A stretch of 64,000 nucleotides of DNA from Coliplasma sp045538555 (GCA_045538555.1 JAZSRP010000043.1:160156-224155), one strand, 5' to 3'; numbered from the stretch's first letter, positions 24,741 to 34,811 are shown. Notes: generated from the sequence alone by a model not told the origin. A program made the numbers and translations.

Positions 24741-25211
24741 ATGGCACTTTTGACCATCAGAAAAGAAGGAGATCCTGTTCTCCGCAATAAATGCAGACCC
24801 GTTGAAAAAATCACCCCTCGTATCCTCACACTTCTTGACGACATGCATGAGACCCTTGAATTGGCACAGGGTGTAGGGCTTGCCGCACCGCAGGTGGGGA
24901 TTTTGAGAAGAGTTGTTATCATCGAGATCGACGGAAAACGATATGAGATGATCAACCCCGAGATCGTTGCCACAAAAGGTGTACAGGAGGAGATTGAGGG
25001 GTGCCTTTCCATTCCCGACAAATACGGCACGGTAAAAAGACCTGCATGGGTAAAAATCAAAGCGCTTGACAGAAACGGAAACGAATATTTTGCCGAGGGC
25101 ACAGGACTTTTGGCAAGAGCTTTTTGTCACGAGACGGATCATCTTGACGGAGTTTTGTATATCGACAAAGCTCTTGAAATTTACGATCCCGATGAGGTGG
25201 AAGAAGTATGA
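24741..25211 (+). CDS. def: Peptide deformylase
   Basis: The enzyme removes the N-formyl group from nascent proteins. All three metal-site motifs are present in the 156 residues: GVGLAAPQ (44-51), EGCLS with metal ligand Cys88 (86-90) and HETDH (130-134). The ribosome binding site is GGAGG. The stop overlaps fmt by 4 nt, pairing the enzymes that add and remove formyl groups. Confidence 0.97.
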   Translation: MALLTIRKEGDPVLRNKCRPVEKITPRILTLLDDMHETLELAQGVGLAAPQVGILRRVVIIEIDGKRYEMINPEIVATKGVQEEIEGCLSIPDKYGTVKRPAWVKIKALDRNGNEYFAEGTGLLARAFCHETDHLDGVLYIDKALEIYDPDEVEEV

Positions 25212-26131
25212 GAATCGTTTTTATGGGAACACCTGATTTTGCAGTCTCTTCTCTTGAGGCACTGTACGAGTCGGGTCATGAGGTGGTGCTTGTAGTCTCG
25301 CAGCCGGACCGCCCAAAAGGACGAGGATATGTACTGACACCCTCCCCTGTAAAAAAATACGCTCTCTCTATGGGAACTCCGGTCATTACTCCCGATTCAC
25401 TCCGTGACGAGGGGGTTCAAAAACAGCTTGCAGATGCAAATGCCGACCTTTTTGTGGTTACAGCATACGGAAGGATTTTGCCAAAAGCCGTTTTGGATAT
25501 TCCGAGACTCGGATGCTTCAACGTTCACGCATCCTTGCTACCCAAGCTGAGAGGTGCGGCCCCGATCAACAGAGCTATCATGAACGGAGACAAAACAGGC
25601 GGTGTCACGCTGATGTATATGGACGTTGGCATGGATACGGGAGACATGGTGCTGAAAAAAGAAATTGAGATAAAAGACACCATGGATGCCGGCGAGTATC
25701 ACGATGCTCTTTCCCTGCTGGGAAAGGAATTGCTGGCAGAATTTCTGCCACTTGCCGAAATCAACCGCATCCCCAGAGAAAAACAGGATGACTCTCTTGC
25801 AACTTACGCTTCAAAGATCGAAAATCCTGATATGCTTCTTGATTTCAACCGGGATGCAAAACAAGTATACGACACGATCAGAGGACTCTCACCGTACCCC
25901 TGTGCTTTTTGCTTTGTAAAAGGAAAGAGAGTCAAAATTCGCAAAGCGGTTCTCGGAAGCACCGAGAGCACCCCGTCTACAGTCGTGTCTGTAAGCGATG
26001 GGCTTGAAATCGCATGCAAAAACGGCAGTGTCATTGTCACAGAGCTGTGCTGTGAAGGCAAGGGCGTTTGTGATGCAAAAGCGTTTTTAAGAGGAAACAA
26101 AATCGAGATCGGAACGATTATAAATGGTTGA
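25208..26131 (+). CDS. fmt: Methionyl-tRNA formyltransferase
   Basis: The enzyme transfers formyl from 10-formyl-tetrahydrofolate to Met-tRNA-fMet. The 307 residues include the catalytic segment FNVHASLLPKLRGAAPI and the aspartate loop MDVGMDTGDM, followed by the C-terminal tRNA-binding barrel. It overlaps def upstream (ATGA) and rsmB downstream by 8 nt, so translation is tightly coupled. Confidence 0.97.
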   Translation: MRIVFMGTPDFAVSSLEALYESGHEVVLVVSQPDRPKGRGYVLTPSPVKKYALSMGTPVITPDSLRDEGVQKQLADANADLFVVTAYGRILPKAVLDIPRLGCFNVHASLLPKLRGAAPINRAIMNGDKTGGVTLMYMDVGMDTGDMVLKKEIEIKDTMDAGEYHDALSLLGKELLAEFLPLAEINRIPREKQDDSLATYASKIENPDMLLDFNRDAKQVYDTIRGLSPYPCAFCFVKGKRVKIRKAVLGSTESTPSTVVSVSDGLEIACKNGSVIVTELCCEGKGVCDAKAFLRGNKIEIGTIING

Positions 26132-27362
26132 TAACGTCAGAAAAACCGCTTTTTACGCAACGAAAAGAATATTTGAAGGATCTTTTTCAAACCTTGTTTT
26201 TGTATCCACCGAGCTGACCGGTACTGATCTTGCTTTTGCAAAACGGATCACAATGGGAACGGTCGAACGCAGATACTGTCTTGAATTTGCACTTATGCAA
26301 TGCACGGAGCATCAGGTCGAAAAAGATCTGTCTGTATTGGTTTTGAACGGCTTGTATCAGATTCTCTATATGTCTCGTGTTCCTGACAGCGCCGCCGTGA
26401 ACGAAACAGTATCGCTCGCCCGCGAGCTTTTTGGAAAAAAGGTCACAGGTTTTGTAAATGCGGTTTTGCGAAAAGCGTCATCAATCAAAAGCCACATTCT
26501 CAACGCCATCGACAACAGCGACGGATGGACAAAATTCTCTGTCAACCGCGAGCTGTATGAAATGATATGCGATCAATATCCTGATGAATCCGAAATGATT
26601 TTTTGTCATTTTCTGATGGAACGAAAGCATTTTTTGAGAGTAAACAATCTCATTTCCTCTGCCGATGAAGTAGCACGAATTACAGACGGAACCGCCGTCA
26701 GCCAAAAGACCGTTTGCTGTGACGATGCAAAAAATGCGGTATCCGCTCTCGAAAGCGGAAAGTTCTTTTTCCAGGGCCTGGCATCTCAAAAAACGGTTTT
26801 GCTACTTGATGCACAAAGAGGTCAGCGGGTGGTTGACGTCTGTGCATGCCCCGGCGGAAAAAGTCTTGGTGCAGCTATTGACATGGGCAATGAGGGTGAG
26901 ATCTTTTCCCTTGATCTTCACAAAAACAAGCTTTCGCTCATAGAAAAGTCAGCAAGATCGCTTGGAATAAATATCATAAAAACCGCCGTATGCGACGGAC
27001 GTGTTGGTGACCGGTCGCTTTTTGGCACTGCTCACAGGGTCATTTGCGACGTTCCCTGCAGCGGCATCGGAGAGATAGGTTCAAAGCCGGAGATAAGATA
27101 CAAATCCCCCTCTGATTTTTTGGGTCTATATGCCACTCAAAGAGCCATTTTGCGTCAGGCATCAAAATATCTGCTCCCTGACGGCAAGCTTGTATATTCC
27201 ACATGCTCCATCAACAAAAAAGAAAATATCGAGGCAGTGGAGGATTTTCTCAATTCAACGGAAGGCGCCGGTTTTTCTCTCGGGCACCACGAGACTTTTT
27301 TGCCAAACGGTGAAACCGGAGAAGGATTTTTTTGCGCCGAGCTTTTCAGGAGAAATAAATGA
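26124..27362 (+). CDS. rsmB: 16S rRNA (cytosine-967-C5)-methyltransferase
   Basis: The protein methylates 16S rRNA at C967. The 412 residues have an N-terminal NusB-like RNA-binding domain (about 1-130) and a Rossmann methyltransferase domain with the SAM loop VDVCACPGGKSL, the DVPCSGIGEI motif and the catalytic cysteine in VYSTCSI. It lies in the def-fmt-rsmB-rlmN order common to Firmicutes and overlaps both neighbours. Confidence 0.95.
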   Translation: MVDNVRKTAFYATKRIFEGSFSNLVFVSTELTGTDLAFAKRITMGTVERRYCLEFALMQCTEHQVEKDLSVLVLNGLYQILYMSRVPDSAAVNETVSLARELFGKKVTGFVNAVLRKASSIKSHILNAIDNSDGWTKFSVNRELYEMICDQYPDESEMIFCHFLMERKHFLRVNNLISSADEVARITDGTAVSQKTVCCDDAKNAVSALESGKFFFQGLASQKTVLLLDAQRGQRVVDVCACPGGKSLGAAIDMGNEGEIFSLDLHKNKLSLIEKSARSLGINIIKTAVCDGRVGDRSLFGTAHRVICDVPCSGIGEIGSKPEIRYKSPSDFLGLYATQRAILRQASKYLLPDGKLVYSTCSINKKENIEAVEDFLNSTEGAGFSLGHHETFLPNGETGEGFFCAELFRRNK

Positions 27363-28381
27363 AACAGGATCTTCTGTCAATGATGCCGCAGGAAATTTGC
27401 GGTCTGGCAATCTCATTGGGAGAACAAAAATACAGAGGGACTCAGATATTTCAACAGCTATACAAGGGTGCTTGCTCTGTTGACGATATGACAAGTCTGT
27501 CAAAAGCTTTTCGGGAAAACCTTGGCGAGGTAGCTTTTGTTCCCAATATTACAATCAAACGAAAACTGGTCTCTGCCATTGACGGAACGGTAAAATACCT
27601 TTTTGGATTTGATGACGGTGAAAGCGTCGAAAGCGTTTTTATGCGGTACAAGCACGGCAACACCATCTGCATATCCACTCAAGTAGGATGCCGTATGGGT
27701 TGTGCCTTTTGCGCTTCAACAAAAGCAGGACTTGTCCGTTCGCTTACTCCGGCTGAGATGCTGCTGCAAATCAGAAAAGCCGAACAGGACACCGGCGAGA
27801 GGGTCTCAAATATTGTTCTCATGGGAATGGGAGAGCCGCTTGATAACTACGACAACGTCATAAAATTTCTCAGATTGGTGAACCTTCCCGAGGGACAAAA
27901 CATCGGTCTGCGTCACATTTCGCTTTCCACCTGCGGGCTGGTGGACAGAATGGATGAGCTGGCAAAGGAGGACCTCCCCATCACCCTTTCGGTATCCCTG
28001 CACGCAGTAACCGACGAAAAACGAAGAGAAATTATGCCGATTGCAAACAGGTATTCCGTCAAAGAGCTGATCAACGCCTGCAAAAGATACATAAAAGCCA
28101 CAAACAGGCGAATCTCTTTTGAATATGCTCTTATATCCGGTGTAAACGATACCGCGGAGGATGCACATCAGCTGGGAAAACTGCTGGCAGGAATGCTGTG
28201 CCACGTAAATCTCATCCCCGTCAACCCCATAAAAGAGAAAAATTTTCGAAAAAGTGAAAAAAATGCAATAAAAGTATTTACAGAAACGGTTGAAACATAT
28301 AAAATAACAGTAACTGTGAGAAGAAAGCTGGGTGCAGATATTGACGCATCCTGCGGTCAGCTTCGCACAGGCGAAGTCTGA
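27359..28381 (+). CDS. rlmN: 23S rRNA (adenine-2503-C2)-methyltransferase, radical SAM
   Basis: RlmN methylates A2503 of 23S rRNA and A37 of some tRNAs. The 340-residue protein carries the radical-SAM cluster motif CRMGCAFC (Cys111, 115, 118), the SAM motif MGMGEPLDNYDNV, and the C-terminal catalytic cysteine in DASCGQLR. The start overlaps the rsmB stop (ATGA). A Cfr-type resistance function is less likely given the core operon context. Confidence 0.96.
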   Translation: MKQDLLSMMPQEICGLAISLGEQKYRGTQIFQQLYKGACSVDDMTSLSKAFRENLGEVAFVPNITIKRKLVSAIDGTVKYLFGFDDGESVESVFMRYKHGNTICISTQVGCRMGCAFCASTKAGLVRSLTPAEMLLQIRKAEQDTGERVSNIVLMGMGEPLDNYDNVIKFLRLVNLPEGQNIGLRHISLSTCGLVDRMDELAKEDLPITLSVSLHAVTDEKRREIMPIANRYSVKELINACKRYIKATNRRISFEYALISGVNDTAEDAHQLGKLLAGMLCHVNLIPVNPIKEKNFRKSEKNAIKVFTETVETYKITVTVRRKLGADIDASCGQLRTGEV

Positions 28382-28419
28382 CAGATATTGGATAACCTTT
28401 GAAAGGAGACGGCAGCAGA

Positions 28420-29178
28420 ATGAAATTTTCGGGCAAAACCGACGTTGGAATGAAAAGAAAAACAAATCAGGACAGCTATGCCGTTTTTTCCAGAGAGGGT
28501 TATTTTTGCGCCATTGTGTGTGACGGAATGGGCGGGGCCAAGGGTGGAAACGTTGCAAGCGGGCTGGCAGTAAAAACTTTTGCCACCGTTGTCAAAAAAG
28601 CTTTTTCCGCCAACAGTGCTGACCTGTTTGAGGAATCAGACGTAAAAGAACTGTTGAAAAAGGGCTGCAGAGAAGCAAACGAAATCATCTTCAGGCGTGC
28701 ACAAAACGATGAGGAGCTTGAGGGCATGGGAACAACTCTGGTGGCAGTGGTTTCTTGCTTGTGCGGTACCTTTGCAGTCAACGTTGGGGACAGCCGTCTG
28801 TACTGTCTTGACAATGACGTTTTTTCTCAAGTGACAGTGGATCACTCTTTTGTTCAATATCTATTGGAAAAAGGCGAGATCACCGAAAAAGAAGCCGCAA
28901 GCCACCCCAACCGAAACATCATTCTCAGAGCTCTCGGTGTCAATGACAGCGCAGAATGTGACATATACAGGATCAATTCCTTTGATATGCTTCTGCTGTG
29001 CACGGACGGACTCACCAACCATCTCGACAACGAAAGAATCACACAGATTATCACAGCGTCGGATTCAAAGGAAGCTCGACACATCTCTTATAAAGCCAGA
29101 GTTGACCGTCTCATCGACGAGGCCAACCGCAACGGCGGTTCAGACAACATCACGGCAGTTCTTGTGGGCAGTGAATAA
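28420..29178 (+). CDS. prpC: PP2C-family Ser/Thr phosphatase (PrpC/Stp)
   Basis: The 252-residue phosphatase reverses PrkC phosphorylation. PP2C metal-site motifs are present: KTNQD (N-terminal), VCDGMGG, GTTLVAV, NVGDSRLY, DHSFVQ, LLCTDGLTNH and GSDNITAVLV. The start is ATG 28420; AAAGGAG is 11 nt upstream, and the TTG at 28399 lies beside that site and is rejected. It directly precedes the kinase gene (42 nt). Confidence 0.94.
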   Translation: MKFSGKTDVGMKRKTNQDSYAVFSREGYFCAIVCDGMGGAKGGNVASGLAVKTFATVVKKAFSANSADLFEESDVKELLKKGCREANEIIFRRAQNDEELEGMGTTLVAVVSCLCGTFAVNVGDSRLYCLDNDVFSQVTVDHSFVQYLLEKGEITEKEAASHPNRNIILRALGVNDSAECDIYRINSFDMLLLCTDGLTNHLDNERITQIITASDSKEARHISYKARVDRLIDEANRNGGSDNITAVLVGSE

Positions 29179-29220
29179 AATCTGACACAAAACGAAAAAC
29201 CTTGTGAAAGGAATCACAAA

Positions 29221-31362
29221 ATGAACAGATACGAAAGCTACGTCGGAAAGGTACTGGACGGAAGATACAAGATACTTGAGCTGGTGGGCATGGGCGGTAT
29301 GGCCTGTGTTCTGAAGGCCCAGGACCTTTTGATGAACCGCGTGGTCGCAATCAAAATTCTCAATGACGAATACAACGGAAACGAAGCGGCAGAGCAGCGA
29401 TTTATTGACGAATCAAAAGCCGTTGCTATGCTTTCGCACAAAAACATCGTCAGCGTATATGACGTTGCGATATACCCCGACATCAAATACATCGTCATGG
29501 AATTTCTTGACGGGATCACTATGCGTGAGTACCTCGACAACAAAGGTGCGCTTGAGTGGAATGAAGCATGTATATATATCCTCAATATTCTGCGCGCTCT
29601 TGAGCACGCTCACGGAAAAAACATCGTTCACCGCGACATCAAGCCCCAAAACGTCATGCTTTTGCGTAATGGCGACATCAAGGTGACCGATTTTGGTATC
29701 GCAAAGCTTCCCAACGACTCCGAGGCAAAAAACAGTGAAAAAGCCATCGGAACCGTTTATTATATTTCACCCGAGCAGGCATGCGGCAAGGACACGGATT
29801 ATTACTCCGACATTTACTCCGTGGGAATCATGTTTTATGAGGCAGTGACCGGAAAGCTTCCGTTTGTGGCAGACAAACCTATGGAGGTTGCCATGATGCA
29901 GGTCAATGACGAGCCCGTAAATCCACGTGACCTGGTACTCTCCATCCCTCTCGGTGTGTCTCAGATTATTCTCAAGGCCATTGAAAAATCGCCGTCAGAC
30001 AGATTCACCTCCGCTCATTCCATGGCAAAAGCCATTGAGTGGGTGTTGAGAAATCCTGACGTAATCTTTCTTATTTCTTCCACGGGAGCAGAAGCTCCTC
30101 AGAACATGGGCAATTCCAACGTTATTTCAATTGACGGTATAAACACTGCCGAGATCCAGCCCTATGGCGAAGAAGAAATTACCGAGTCAGTGGTGAAGAA
30201 AAAGAAAGAAAAAGCAAAAAAAAGCAAATCAAAATCAAAACAAAAGGCAACAAAAAAGAAAAAAACCAGCCGTTCCATGTTTCCTATCATTGCCGGTGTT
30301 ACGTTTGCCTTTTTGATAGTTGCCATTGTTATGGGTGCAACTATCGGCATCAAGCTCATCAATGATATTATGTCAGGTGAAGAAGCAGAGGAGATCGTGT
30401 TCCCCGATCTTGTTGACAGATTTTACAACACAGAGCTGCAGGCAAAGCTTGACAACAAGGAATTTGGAGCAAGATTTGCGGTCAAAGAAATCATTAACAC
30501 AGAAGATAATAATATTGAAAACGGACTTATTACCAAAACAGATCCTCCTGCAGGTCAAACAGCAAGGCCTGACGAAAACGGAATCGTGTATTTCAATTCT
30601 ATCACTGTCAACGTTTCTCAAAAGGTCATTGTTCCCGACGTCACAGGGTATTCCAAGGTTCAGGCAGTCACAATGCTTGAAAACCTCGGACTCAAAGTAG
30701 ACGTTCAGGAGGATACTGCACTTGACAATCCCTATCTCTTTGATGAACAGGTGACAAAAACATACCCTGCCCCCGAAGAGGAGTGCAAGGTCGGTGATAC
30801 GATCACTGTTTATATCTGCAAGCGTGTAGACAACGGGAAAACAGGTCCTATGCCCAACTGTGTGGGTCTTGCTCCGGAGGATGCTATCAGACAAGCGCAA
30901 AATTATGCCCTGTACACCGTTGTTATCACGGAGGTACCCACCGTTGGCGGAAACGGAAAAGTCATTTCTCAGACAATTCCCGAGGGCACAGTCAGCTTGA
31001 AAGGCGCAGAGGTTATCCTCACTGTGGCTGTTCCTCTTGACACACTTGCCGATCTGACAGGCATGACATATGCAGAGGCCGTTGCCAACGCAGGGCTTGA
31101 CAGGTTTGTGGGCAATGTGACTTATTTTAAGACCAACCCTGTCAACGAGGAGGGTGTGTTTATCATCGGAAACAACTGCACCGATTCCGCACAGTGCGGA
31201 CAGCAGCTGCTGGATATCGGATGCTTGCAGGCATCAGCTGCCGACGATTCCTTGGGCAACGGAATTATTGTATTCCAGTCACTTGCTCCCACCACAGTGC
31301 TCACACCCGAAACAAAGGTTGACATAATCATTATCGTTTTTGACGAAACACTCCCATTGTAA
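29221..31362 (+). CDS. prkC: Membrane Ser/Thr protein kinase with PASTA domains
   Basis: The 713-residue protein has a cytoplasmic Hanks-type kinase (about 1-270) with the Gly loop GMGGMA, Lys45, VHRDIKPQN (His137) and the DFG of TDFGIAK (157-159). A basic juxtamembrane segment rich in KKK/KSK follows (about 323-352), then one transmembrane helix (about 355-380) and an outside part with three to four PASTA-like repeats starting near IVFPDLV, VIVPDVTG, GPMPNCVG and LADLTGMT. The PASTA domains sense peptidoglycan fragments or lipid II. Likely targets include IreB at 10.8 kb. The last repeat carries a long insertion with two cysteines and is atypical. Confidence 0.95.
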   Translation: MNRYESYVGKVLDGRYKILELVGMGGMACVLKAQDLLMNRVVAIKILNDEYNGNEAAEQRFIDESKAVAMLSHKNIVSVYDVAIYPDIKYIVMEFLDGITMREYLDNKGALEWNEACIYILNILRALEHAHGKNIVHRDIKPQNVMLLRNGDIKVTDFGIAKLPNDSEAKNSEKAIGTVYYISPEQACGKDTDYYSDIYSVGIMFYEAVTGKLPFVADKPMEVAMMQVNDEPVNPRDLVLSIPLGVSQIILKAIEKSPSDRFTSAHSMAKAIEWVLRNPDVIFLISSTGAEAPQNMGNSNVISIDGINTAEIQPYGEEEITESVVKKKKEKAKKSKSKSKQKATKKKKTSRSMFPIIAGVTFAFLIVAIVMGATIGIKLINDIMSGEEAEEIVFPDLVDRFYNTELQAKLDNKEFGARFAVKEIINTEDNNIENGLITKTDPPAGQTARPDENGIVYFNSITVNVSQKVIVPDVTGYSKVQAVTMLENLGLKVDVQEDTALDNPYLFDEQVTKTYPAPEEECKVGDTITVYICKRVDNGKTGPMPNCVGLAPEDAIRQAQNYALYTVVITEVPTVGGNGKVISQTIPEGTVSLKGAEVILTVAVPLDTLADLTGMTYAEAVANAGLDRFVGNVTYFKTNPVNEEGVFIIGNNCTDSAQCGQQLLDIGCLQASAADDSLGNGIIVFQSLAPTTVLTPETKVDIIIIVFDETLPL

Positions 31363-31373
31363 CTTGGTGAAGA

Positions 31374-32252
31374 ATGGACAGACAAGGACTCATTCTTGCA
31401 GGGCGGAACGGAAACTACCACGTTGAAACTGATACGGGGGTTTTGGTTTGCCGTTCTGCGGCAAAGATTACAAAATCCGACAAAAAACTGCAAGCAGGCG
31501 ACAGAGTATGTTTTTCGGACAACGGTGACGGAACAGGTTTTATTACTTCCCTGCTGCCCAGAAAAAACAGTCTTGTACGCCCTCCGGTGGCAAATGCTGA
31601 TTTGCTTTGCATTGTGGTTGCACCAAAGGATCCCGATCCGTTTTTTTACAACATCGATCTTTTGACAGTGCTGGCACAAAAAGCGGGAATTGAGGTTTTG
31701 TTGCTGCTGACAAAGTGTGACGTTGCATCAGTGTCGTTTTTGGAAGAAGTTTATCAAAAAACCCCGTTTCGTGTCATTGCAACAAGCTCCGTGACAGGAA
31801 TGGGTGTTGACGAAGCCAGAGATGCGATCTCAGGTAGGATCTGCGTTTTGTGTGGCGCCTCCGGTGTGGGAAAATCATCTCTCCTCAATGCCATGTTTCC
31901 TTTTCTCAACGCAAAAACAGGCATTCTGTCACAAAAAATTTCAAGAGGAAAAAACACCACAAGGGTTACGGAACTGTTTTCTTTGGGAAACGGCACCTAT
32001 CTGGCAGATTCTCCGGGATTTTCTGCCATTGAGACAGAACAATATTTTGTTATCGAAGCAAAGGAGCTGCACACTCTGTTTCCTGATTTTGAGCGAGTTA
32101 CGGATACCTGCAGGTACGCAGATTGTACCCACACAAAGGAAACCGAGTGCGCCATTGCCAACGGAGCAAAAGAGGGTATCATTTCACAATCGCGGCTCGA
32201 CAGCTACCGAAAGCTGTACGAAGAACTGCGAAACATCAACAGATACAAATAA
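31374..32252 (+). CDS. rsgA: Ribosome small-subunit biogenesis GTPase
   Basis: RsgA is a circularly permuted GTPase that assists 30S maturation. The 292 residues contain an OB-fold start, the G4-like TKCD, the P-loop GASGVGKSS (about 162), DSPGF (G3) and the C-terminal zinc motif CRYADCTHTKETEC. It follows prkC by 11 nt in the conserved prpC-prkC-rsgA order. The usual ribulose-phosphate epimerase (rpe) is not next to it. Confidence 0.96.
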   Translation: MDRQGLILAGRNGNYHVETDTGVLVCRSAAKITKSDKKLQAGDRVCFSDNGDGTGFITSLLPRKNSLVRPPVANADLLCIVVAPKDPDPFFYNIDLLTVLAQKAGIEVLLLLTKCDVASVSFLEEVYQKTPFRVIATSSVTGMGVDEARDAISGRICVLCGASGVGKSSLLNAMFPFLNAKTGILSQKISRGKNTTRVTELFSLGNGTYLADSPGFSAIETEQYFVIEAKELHTLFPDFERVTDTCRYADCTHTKETECAIANGAKEGIISQSRLDSYRKLYEELRNINRYK

Positions 32253-32267
32253 TCGGAGGTATTGACA

Positions 32268-32906
32268 ATGTCAATGTTTATCGGAATCTACACCGCCGCA
32301 AACGCTGTTACGCTTCTTGGACTGGTGTCTGCAATCATGTCCTGTTTCTTGGCAACACAAGGCAATTTCAAATTTGCAGTTGTGATGCTTTTGCTCTCAT
32401 CGGTATGCGATCTTTTTGACGGCAGGATCGCAAGAGCAAATCCTTCGCGTACCGAAAAAGACAAGTTGTACGGCATTCAGCTGGACAGCATCTGTGACGT
32501 TATCAGCTTTGGTGTTACTCCTGCTTTTATCGCATACAATCTTGGGTTTCAAAAAGTGATTGATCTTGTTATCTATCTCTTTTTCATTGCCTGCGGTGCT
32601 ATTCGTCTTTCTTATTTCAACACGCTGGCACTTGCCACCCCGGGAAAAGCGGTCAAAACGTTTCGAGGACTTCCCATACCCGCCTCAAGCTTTACGCTTC
32701 CTTTCCTGATGATGCTGATGACATTTATACCTGCCGGTGTCACAGTATGGCTCTCTCGTTTGATGTTCCTCGGGCTTGGCTTCCTCTATATCCTGAATAT
32801 CAAAGTTAAAAAGCCCACCATCAAGACAGCCACCATTTTTTTGGTTTCCCAGCTGGTCATTCTTCTCATCATTCTCATTTCGGGCAATTTCAAGCTGCCC
32901 GGATGA
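32268..32906 (+). CDS. pssA: CDP-alcohol phosphatidyltransferase, probably phosphatidylserine synthase
   Basis: The 212-residue membrane enzyme has six or so hydrophobic helices. The CDP-alcohol motif is present as DLFDGRIARA, then YGIQLDSICD; it has 12 residues between AR and G instead of the usual 8. The following ISFGVTPAF segment favours phosphatidylserine synthase over phosphatidylglycerophosphate synthase. No decarboxylase (psd) gene is adjacent. ATG 32268 has CGGAGGT upstream; TTG 32262 is rejected for spacing. It is the last gene of the yicC block, before a terminator. Confidence 0.85.
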   Translation: MSMFIGIYTAANAVTLLGLVSAIMSCFLATQGNFKFAVVMLLLSSVCDLFDGRIARANPSRTEKDKLYGIQLDSICDVISFGVTPAFIAYNLGFQKVIDLVIYLFFIACGAIRLSYFNTLALATPGKAVKTFRGLPIPASSFTLPFLMMLMTFIPAGVTVWLSRLMFLGLGFLYILNIKVKKPTIKTATIFLVSQLVILLIILISGNFKLPG

Positions 32907-32924
32907 CAGCGTAAAAAAAGTAAC

Positions 32925-32955
32925 AAAAAAGCCCGTACGCTGAACGGGCTTTTTT
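32925..32955. terminator. Bidirectional terminator between pssA and typA
   Basis: AAAAAAGCCCGT (32925-32936) pairs with ACGGGCTTTTTT (32944-32955), with a T run on each strand. Confidence 0.9.
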
Positions 32956-32963
32956 ATTTTGAT

Positions 32964-34811
32964 TTATTTGTTTTCCATAGCCAGCTTTTTGAGTCGGCTC
33001 TCGTGCTTCATGCGGAGCTCCTTGTTGAGTATCCTCTTGCGGATCCTGATGCTCTTGGGAGTCACCTCTATGAGCTCATCCTCAGCAATAAATTCAATTG
33101 CTTCTTCCAAAGACATGATGATCGGAGGTGTCAGAATAAGCTTTTCATCAGCACCTGCTGAGCGGATAGCGGTGAGCTGTTTTTTCTTGCAAGGGTTGAT
33201 GGCGATATCTTCTCCCTTGGGATTCATACCTACAACCATACCCTCATACACACTGATACCGGGAGATACAAACAGCGAGCCGCGCTCCTGTGAGTTGTAA
33301 CATCCGTAGGAGGTGGTCTCTCCGTCCTCGCTTGCGATCAACGAGCCGGTAAACCGAATCTGAATATCACCTTTGTAGGGCTTGTAATCCTCAAAAACGG
33401 TATTGAGAATGCCCTCACCTCTTGTTGCGGACATAAACGAGCTTCGGTAACCAAACAAACAACGAGAAGGAATGGAATATTCCAGTTTCATTCGCGTCCC
33501 GTTTCCGTTTGGATTCATTTTCAGCAGGTCACCCTTACGTCTTCCGAGTTCTTCAACAACAGAACCAACATAATCGTTGGGAACGTCAGCAGTAAGTGAC
33601 TCATAGGGCTCATATTTGACACCGTCAATGGTTTTGTACAGCACACGAGGTGTCGAGCAGCAGAGCTCAAACCCCTCACGGCGCATGTTCTCAATAAGAA
33701 TTGAGAGGTGCATCTCGCCCCTGCCTGCAATTTTGAAGCAGTCGGTGGTCTCTCCTTCCTCTACACGAAGTGAAACATCCTTGAGCAACTCCTTGAACAA
33801 TCTGTCACGAAGCTGTCGAGAGGTAACAAATTTTCCTTCTCTGCCCGCAAAAGGAGAATCGTTGACAGAAAACGTCATCTCCATGGTGGGCTCGCCTACC
33901 TTTACAAACTCCAGAGGTTCGGGATTTGCAACAGATGTGATAGTGTCACCGATTGTAATATCCTCAGCACCCGAGAAACAAACGATGTCACCGACATTTG
34001 CGCTCATAACAGGAACACGTGTAAGTCCGTCGATCTGATAAAGAGAAACGATCTTTGTCTTTTTGGGAGCGGCGTCGGAGTGGAAATTTGTAATAAGCGC
34101 CTCCTGCCCCTGCTTTATAGACCCCCGCTCTATACGGCCAATACCAATTCTGCCCACATACTCATTGTAATCAATGGAAGAAACAAGAAGCTGAAGCTCA
34201 CCGTCGGGATCACCCTCCGGTGCGGGAATGTGAGAAAGGATTGTATCAAAGAGAGGACGGAGATCTTGTCCCTGCTCATGAGGAACAAGAGAGGCGGTTC
34301 CTGCTCTGCCGGAGCAAAACAGCGTGGGGCTCTCCAGCTGCTCATCATTTGCATCAAGGTCAAACAACAGCTCCAATACCTCATCCATGACTTCATCAAT
34401 ACGGGCATCGGGACGATCGATCTTGTTGACAACAACAATTACCTTGTGATTGAGTTCAAGTGCACGCTGAAGCACAAATCTGGTCTGTGGCATTGGGCCC
34501 TCTGCCGCATCAACAAGCAGTAAGACACCGTTGACCATTTTGAGAATACGCTCTACCTCTCCGCCAAAATCCGCGTGGCCCGGAGTGTCGATAACGTTGA
34601 TTTTTACATCCTTGTAATGAATTGCGGTGTTTTTTGCAAGAATAGTGATTCCGCGCTCTTTTTCAAGAGCGTTGTTGTCCATCACACGGTCTTCGGTGAC
34701 CTGATTCTCTCTGAAAACGCCACCCTGCTTGAGCATCTCGTCAACAAGTGTGGTTTTTCCGTGGTCAACGTGTGCGATAATTGCAATGTTTCTCAAATCG
34801 TTTCTGATCAA
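32964..34811 (-). CDS. typA: Ribosome-associated translational GTPase TypA/BipA
   Basis: The 615-residue elongation-factor-like GTPase binds the ribosome and helps 50S assembly, especially under stress. Motifs are AHVDHGKTTL (G1), the switch residues ERGITI, DTPGHADFGGEVE (G3) and NKIDR (G4), followed by domains II, III, V and the BipA-specific C-terminal domain. It appears to be monocistronic. Upstream lies an ECF S-component gene 67 nt away on the same strand with an intervening hairpin. Confidence 0.96.
   Translation of the reverse strand: MIRNDLRNIAIIAHVDHGKTTLVDEMLKQGGVFRENQVTEDRVMDNNALEKERGITILAKNTAIHYKDVKINVIDTPGHADFGGEVERILKMVNGVLLLVDAAEGPMPQTRFVLQRALELNHKVIVVVNKIDRPDARIDEVMDEVLELLFDLDANDEQLESPTLFCSGRAGTASLVPHEQGQDLRPLFDTILSHIPAPEGDPDGELQLLVSSIDYNEYVGRIGIGRIERGSIKQGQEALITNFHSDAAPKKTKIVSLYQIDGLTRVPVMSANVGDIVCFSGAEDITIGDTITSVANPEPLEFVKVGEPTMEMTFSVNDSPFAGREGKFVTSRQLRDRLFKELLKDVSLRVEEGETTDCFKIAGRGEMHLSILIENMRREGFELCCSTPRVLYKTIDGVKYEPYESLTADVPNDYVGSVVEELGRRKGDLLKMNPNGNGTRMKLEYSIPSRCLFGYRSSFMSATRGEGILNTVFEDYKPYKGDIQIRFTGSLIASEDGETTSYGCYNSQERGSLFVSPGISVYEGMVVGMNPKGEDIAINPCKKKQLTAIRSAGADEKLILTPPIIMSLEEAIEFIAEDELIEVTPKSIRIRKRILNKELRMKHESRLKKLAMENK

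Noticed and set aside
23960..25102. A 380-codon open frame on the minus strand
   Set aside because: It lies antisense to priA and def, both with intact family motifs and ribosome binding sites. It has no recognisable domain and is a shadow frame.
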